From the NCBI GenBank assembly GCA_964446745.1, contig CAYURR010000012.1:1-33840 (forward strand): DNA of 33,840 nt, given 5' to 3'. The stretch is from CAYURR01 sp964446745 (lineage in GTDB: Bacteria; Bacillota; Clostridia; Lachnospirales; WQUN01). Positions 31,489 to 33,840 of this stretch are shown here, piece after piece. Position 1 is the first letter of the stretch, and the number at the start of each line of letters is the position of its first letter. The position numbers were made by a program, and so were the translations under genes. The notes beneath the pieces were generated by a model. It searched no databases. It saw only the letters and a program-made list of their open reading frames with translations, and had not been told where the DNA came from.

Positions 31489-33192
31489 TTATTTCCTTTT
31501 CGCTTTCTCAATACTTACCTTTTTACCCTTGATCTTTTTATTCTTTAACGCCGTGATGATATCCTTCGATATGCCCTTCGGTACATCTACGAATGTAAAT
31601 TCATCATAGATATCGATATGCCCGATCAGCTTACCTGATATGCCCGCTTCTCCGGCTATAGCACCCACGACATCGTTGGGCTTTATCTTGTCCTTGCGGC
31701 CCACATCCATAAACAACCGGACCATGTCCGCGTCGTCATAAAATCTGTTGCCCTCTCCGCGCGGAGCATCACGGTATTTTCCGTCCTTGCGCTTGCCGTC
31801 TCTTGGGCCAAAGTCCTTATCCTTATTCCTAAATCTCTCTTTCTGTTTCTCCGAACGCTCACGTTCAAAATCCACTATCTGAGCATCCATCGCCTCGGCA
31901 TCTTCATCGTACAGGCTTTGCTTCAAAAGCGCCGCCGCGATGTCTATCGCCGAATAATCCTCGTTTATCATGCTCTCTGCTATGTTTACATATTTTGTCA
32001 GATGGCCCTCGTCGATGATGCCCTTTATTTTCTCGACAAAGTCACGCGTCTTGTTGAGCTCGATATCGCTGAGCGTAGGTAAGCGCCTCTGCACGATCTT
32101 CGCGCGCGTAAAGTTTATAATCTCACGCAGCTTATATATCTCCTTGCCCACGACAAAGGTATATGCGCGCCCAGCCTTACCGGCGCGGCCTGTACGTCCT
32201 ATGCGGTGTACATAGTATTCCTCGTCCTGCGGCAGATCATAATTGAACACGATATCGATATCGTCAACGTCTAGACCACGCGCCGCGACATCCGTCGCCA
32301 CCAATATCTCGAGCGTACGGTTACGGAACTTTTTCATGACCATGTCACGCTGCATCTGCTTCAGGTCACCGTGAAGCCCTTCTGCGAAATATCCCCTGCC
32401 CTGCAATTGCTCGACGAGCTCGTCCACCATCTTCTTTGTGTTACAGAACACAAGCGACAGATTCGGGTTATCGAGATCCACGAGCCTACATAGTGCTTCG
32501 AGCTTCAGGTTTTCCTTTATCTCGAAATAGAACTGGTCAATGCTCGGGACTGTGAGCTCCTTGTGCACGACCTTTACATGCTGCGGCTCACTCTGGAAAT
32601 TTTTGGTAATATCCAATATACCCTTCGACATCGTGGCCGAGAAGAGTATCGTCTGGCGTTCCTCTGGGGTCTTTTCAAGGATCGTCTCTATATCCTCACG
32701 AAAGCCCATATCGAGCATCTCGTCTGCCTCGTCGAGTACGACGATACGCACCGTCTCCATCTTTAGCGTGCGGCGTTCCATGTGATCCATCACACGACCA
32801 GGCGTTCCGATGATGACCTGCGCGCCCTTCTTTAATGCTATGATTTGCCTATCTATCGGCTGACCGCCATATATCGGTAAAACACGTATGCTCTCGCGAT
32901 ATTTCAATAACTTGCGGAATTCCTCGCTGATCTGTATCGCGAGCTCACGCGTCGGACACAGTATCACGGCCTGCAGTTTGCGATCGTTCGGGTCGAGCTT
33001 TTCCAATAGCGGTATGCCGAACGCGGCTGTCTTACCTGTACCTGTTTGTGACTGACCGATCACATCCTTGCCGGACATGATGATCTCTATCGATTGCGAC
33101 TGTATAGGCGTCGCTTCCTCAAAGCCCATGTCCGCTATCGCCTTTAGCGTATCCTCGGACAGGTTCATTTCTTCAAATCTTGTTGGGTTCAT
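31489..33192 (-). CDS. DEAD-box RNA helicase with DbpA-type RNA-binding domain
   Basis: A 567-aa ATP-dependent RNA helicase of the CshA/DeaD/DbpA group, involved in ribosome assembly, mRNA decay or cold adaptation. Motifs in order: Q motif (EEATPIQSQSIEI), I (SQTGTGKTAA), Ia (PTRELA), Ib (TPGRVMDH), II (VLDEADEML), III (FSATMS), V (VATDVAARGLDV) and VI (YVHRIGRTGRAG). A charged linker (GPRDGKRKDGKYRDAPRGEG) leads to a C-terminal DbpA-like RNA-binding domain (MVRLFMDVGRKDKIKPNDVV, ending KKVSIEKAKRK). DbpA proper binds hairpin 92 of 23S rRNA, but this protein could equally be a general CshA-like enzyme. AAAGGA precedes the ATG by seven bases. Confidence 0.95.
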   Translation of the reverse strand: MNPTRFEEMNLSEDTLKAIADMGFEEATPIQSQSIEIIMSGKDVIGQSQTGTGKTAAFGIPLLEKLDPNDRKLQAVILCPTRELAIQISEEFRKLLKYRESIRVLPIYGGQPIDRQIIALKKGAQVIIGTPGRVMDHMERRTLKMETVRIVVLDEADEMLDMGFREDIETILEKTPEERQTILFSATMSKGILDITKNFQSEPQHVKVVHKELTVPSIDQFYFEIKENLKLEALCRLVDLDNPNLSLVFCNTKKMVDELVEQLQGRGYFAEGLHGDLKQMQRDMVMKKFRNRTLEILVATDVAARGLDVDDIDIVFNYDLPQDEEYYVHRIGRTGRAGKAGRAYTFVVGKEIYKLREIINFTRAKIVQRRLPTLSDIELNKTRDFVEKIKGIIDEGHLTKYVNIAESMINEDYSAIDIAAALLKQSLYDEDAEAMDAQIVDFERERSEKQKERFRNKDKDFGPRDGKRKDGKYRDAPRGEGNRFYDDADMVRLFMDVGRKDKIKPNDVVGAIAGEAGISGKLIGHIDIYDEFTFVDVPKGISKDIITALKNKKIKGKKVSIEKAKRK

Positions 33193-33298
33193 TAAATAAT
33201 CCTTTCTTATTCCTGTTTCTATATATTGGTATATTTTGGTGATTTCTTCATAACATTATGGTATTATGCTCGTATTTATTGCAAAAGGGGGAACTTTT

Positions 33299-33840
33299 AT
33301 GTCGGCTTTCCAAGCCGTTATTCTCGGTATCATCCAGGGGCTCGCGGAATTTTTACCCATCAGCAGCTCCGGGCATCTCGTGCTGTTTCAAAGGCTGTTT
33401 GGTATAACCACGGACAATCTCGCGTTCGATGTCGTCGTGCATTTAGGCACGCTTGTCTCTGTATTTATTGTTTTATGGCGTGAGCTTTTTATGCTCATAA
33501 AAAAACCCTTCCAGAAGCTTACCGGCTTATTGATCGTTGGCACGATACCGGCGATGCTGGTCGGGTTCGTAGCAAATGACTTCATCGAAAGCCTGTTTGG
33601 CGGCGGTATCTTTCTCGGTATCGGCTTTGCGATTACCGGATGCATGTTGATCTACGCCGACAGGGTTAGAGCCGGTAAAAAGAATTTTAAAAGCATGGGT
33701 TATATGGACGCTGCTATCGTGGGCTTGATGCAAGCTATTGGTGTTGCTCCGGGTGTCTCGCGTTCGGGCTCGACCATTACTGGCGGATTACTGGGAGGAT
33801 TGGACAGAGACACCGCTGCGCGTTTCTCGTTCCTGCTGTC
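33299..33840 (+). CDS. uppP: Undecaprenyl-diphosphatase UppP/BacA, 3' end cut by the window edge
   Basis: This membrane enzyme removes phosphate from undecaprenyl diphosphate to recycle the lipid carrier for cell-wall synthesis, and its overexpression gives bacitracin resistance. The 180 visible codons open MSAFQAVILGIIQGLAEFLP, with the catalytic-type SSSGHLVL, and include GVSRSGSTITGGLLGG near residue 150. These two motifs form the active site of the family. Several transmembrane helices are visible. AAAGGGGG precedes the ATG. The frame is open at base 33840. About 90 to 100 residues should be missing. Confidence 0.96.
   Translation, partial: MSAFQAVILGIIQGLAEFLPISSSGHLVLFQRLFGITTDNLAFDVVVHLGTLVSVFIVLWRELFMLIKKPFQKLTGLLIVGTIPAMLVGFVANDFIESLFGGGIFLGIGFAITGCMLIYADRVRAGKKNFKSMGYMDAAIVGLMQAIGVAPGVSRSGSTITGGLLGGLDRDTAARFSFLL

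Overview
The window looks like a chromosomal segment of an endospore-forming, low-to-mid GC Firmicute, most likely a clostridial lineage. The evidence is a complete spoIIA operon (spoIIAA-spoIIAB-sigF), an hrcA-grpE-dnaK-dnaJ heat-shock operon behind a textbook CIRCE element, strong purine-rich Shine-Dalgarno sequences with frequent GTG/TTG starts, type IV pilus-type pilB/pilC genes, and a stalk-domain envelope protein. No rRNA, tRNA, CRISPR array, phage or complete insertion sequence was seen. No closer taxonomic call is justified from sequence reading alone.

Layout, left to right. 1-4817: heat-shock operon read leftward (hrcA, grpE, dnaK, dnaJ; dnaJ runs off the left edge) with promoter and CIRCE. 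4873-5425: decayed Rpn-type nuclease/transposase remnant with two in-frame stops, then a hairpin. 5427-8079: a DUF2804 protein (minus) divergent from a GNAT acetyltransferase and metA; a long palindrome covers the -35 box of the GNAT/metA promoter. 8086-10841: a minus-strand unit of a drug-resistance-type ABC-F ATPase and a 10TM putative metal exporter, preceded by a leader with a 20-codon leader peptide, a terminator hairpin and a competing stem. 10926-11594: hemolysin III/PAQR-like protein. 11680-16055: a two-component system and a two-gene ABC transporter, bounded on both sides by hairpins. 16043-17531: the spoIIA operon. 17721-20453: a VOC protein, a secreted stalk-domain protein and a Gfo/Idh/MocA oxidoreductase. 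20584-24168: a degenerate amidohydrolase-fold protein, a Gly/Pro/Tyr-rich protein, a second VOC protein and a polytopic GT-C-like membrane protein. 24174-27294: pilC, pilB and a small membrane protein of unknown function. 27473-30196: cardiolipin synthase, then an AAA-ATPase/PD-(D/E)XK gene that has lost its ATPase core. 30277-33840: DUF378 membrane protein, ZIP metal transporter, DEAD-box helicase with a DbpA-type RNA-binding tail, and the 5' part of uppP.

Most genes are housekeeping or envelope functions. The most distinctive element is the ABC-F leader (10585-10755): the peptide-coding region contains one arm (10710-10722) of a 13-bp stem whose other arm (10648-10660) lies in the loop of a terminator (10638-10688), and a second hairpin covers the ABC-F ribosome binding site. 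This is the architecture expected of ribosome-stalling attenuation induced by a ribosome-targeting antibiotic. Other items worth a second look are an amidohydrolase-fold protein that has lost its metal-binding histidines, a terminator embedded in the overlapping 3' ends of two convergent genes, and tandem repeats between the divergent DUF378 and ZIP promoters.
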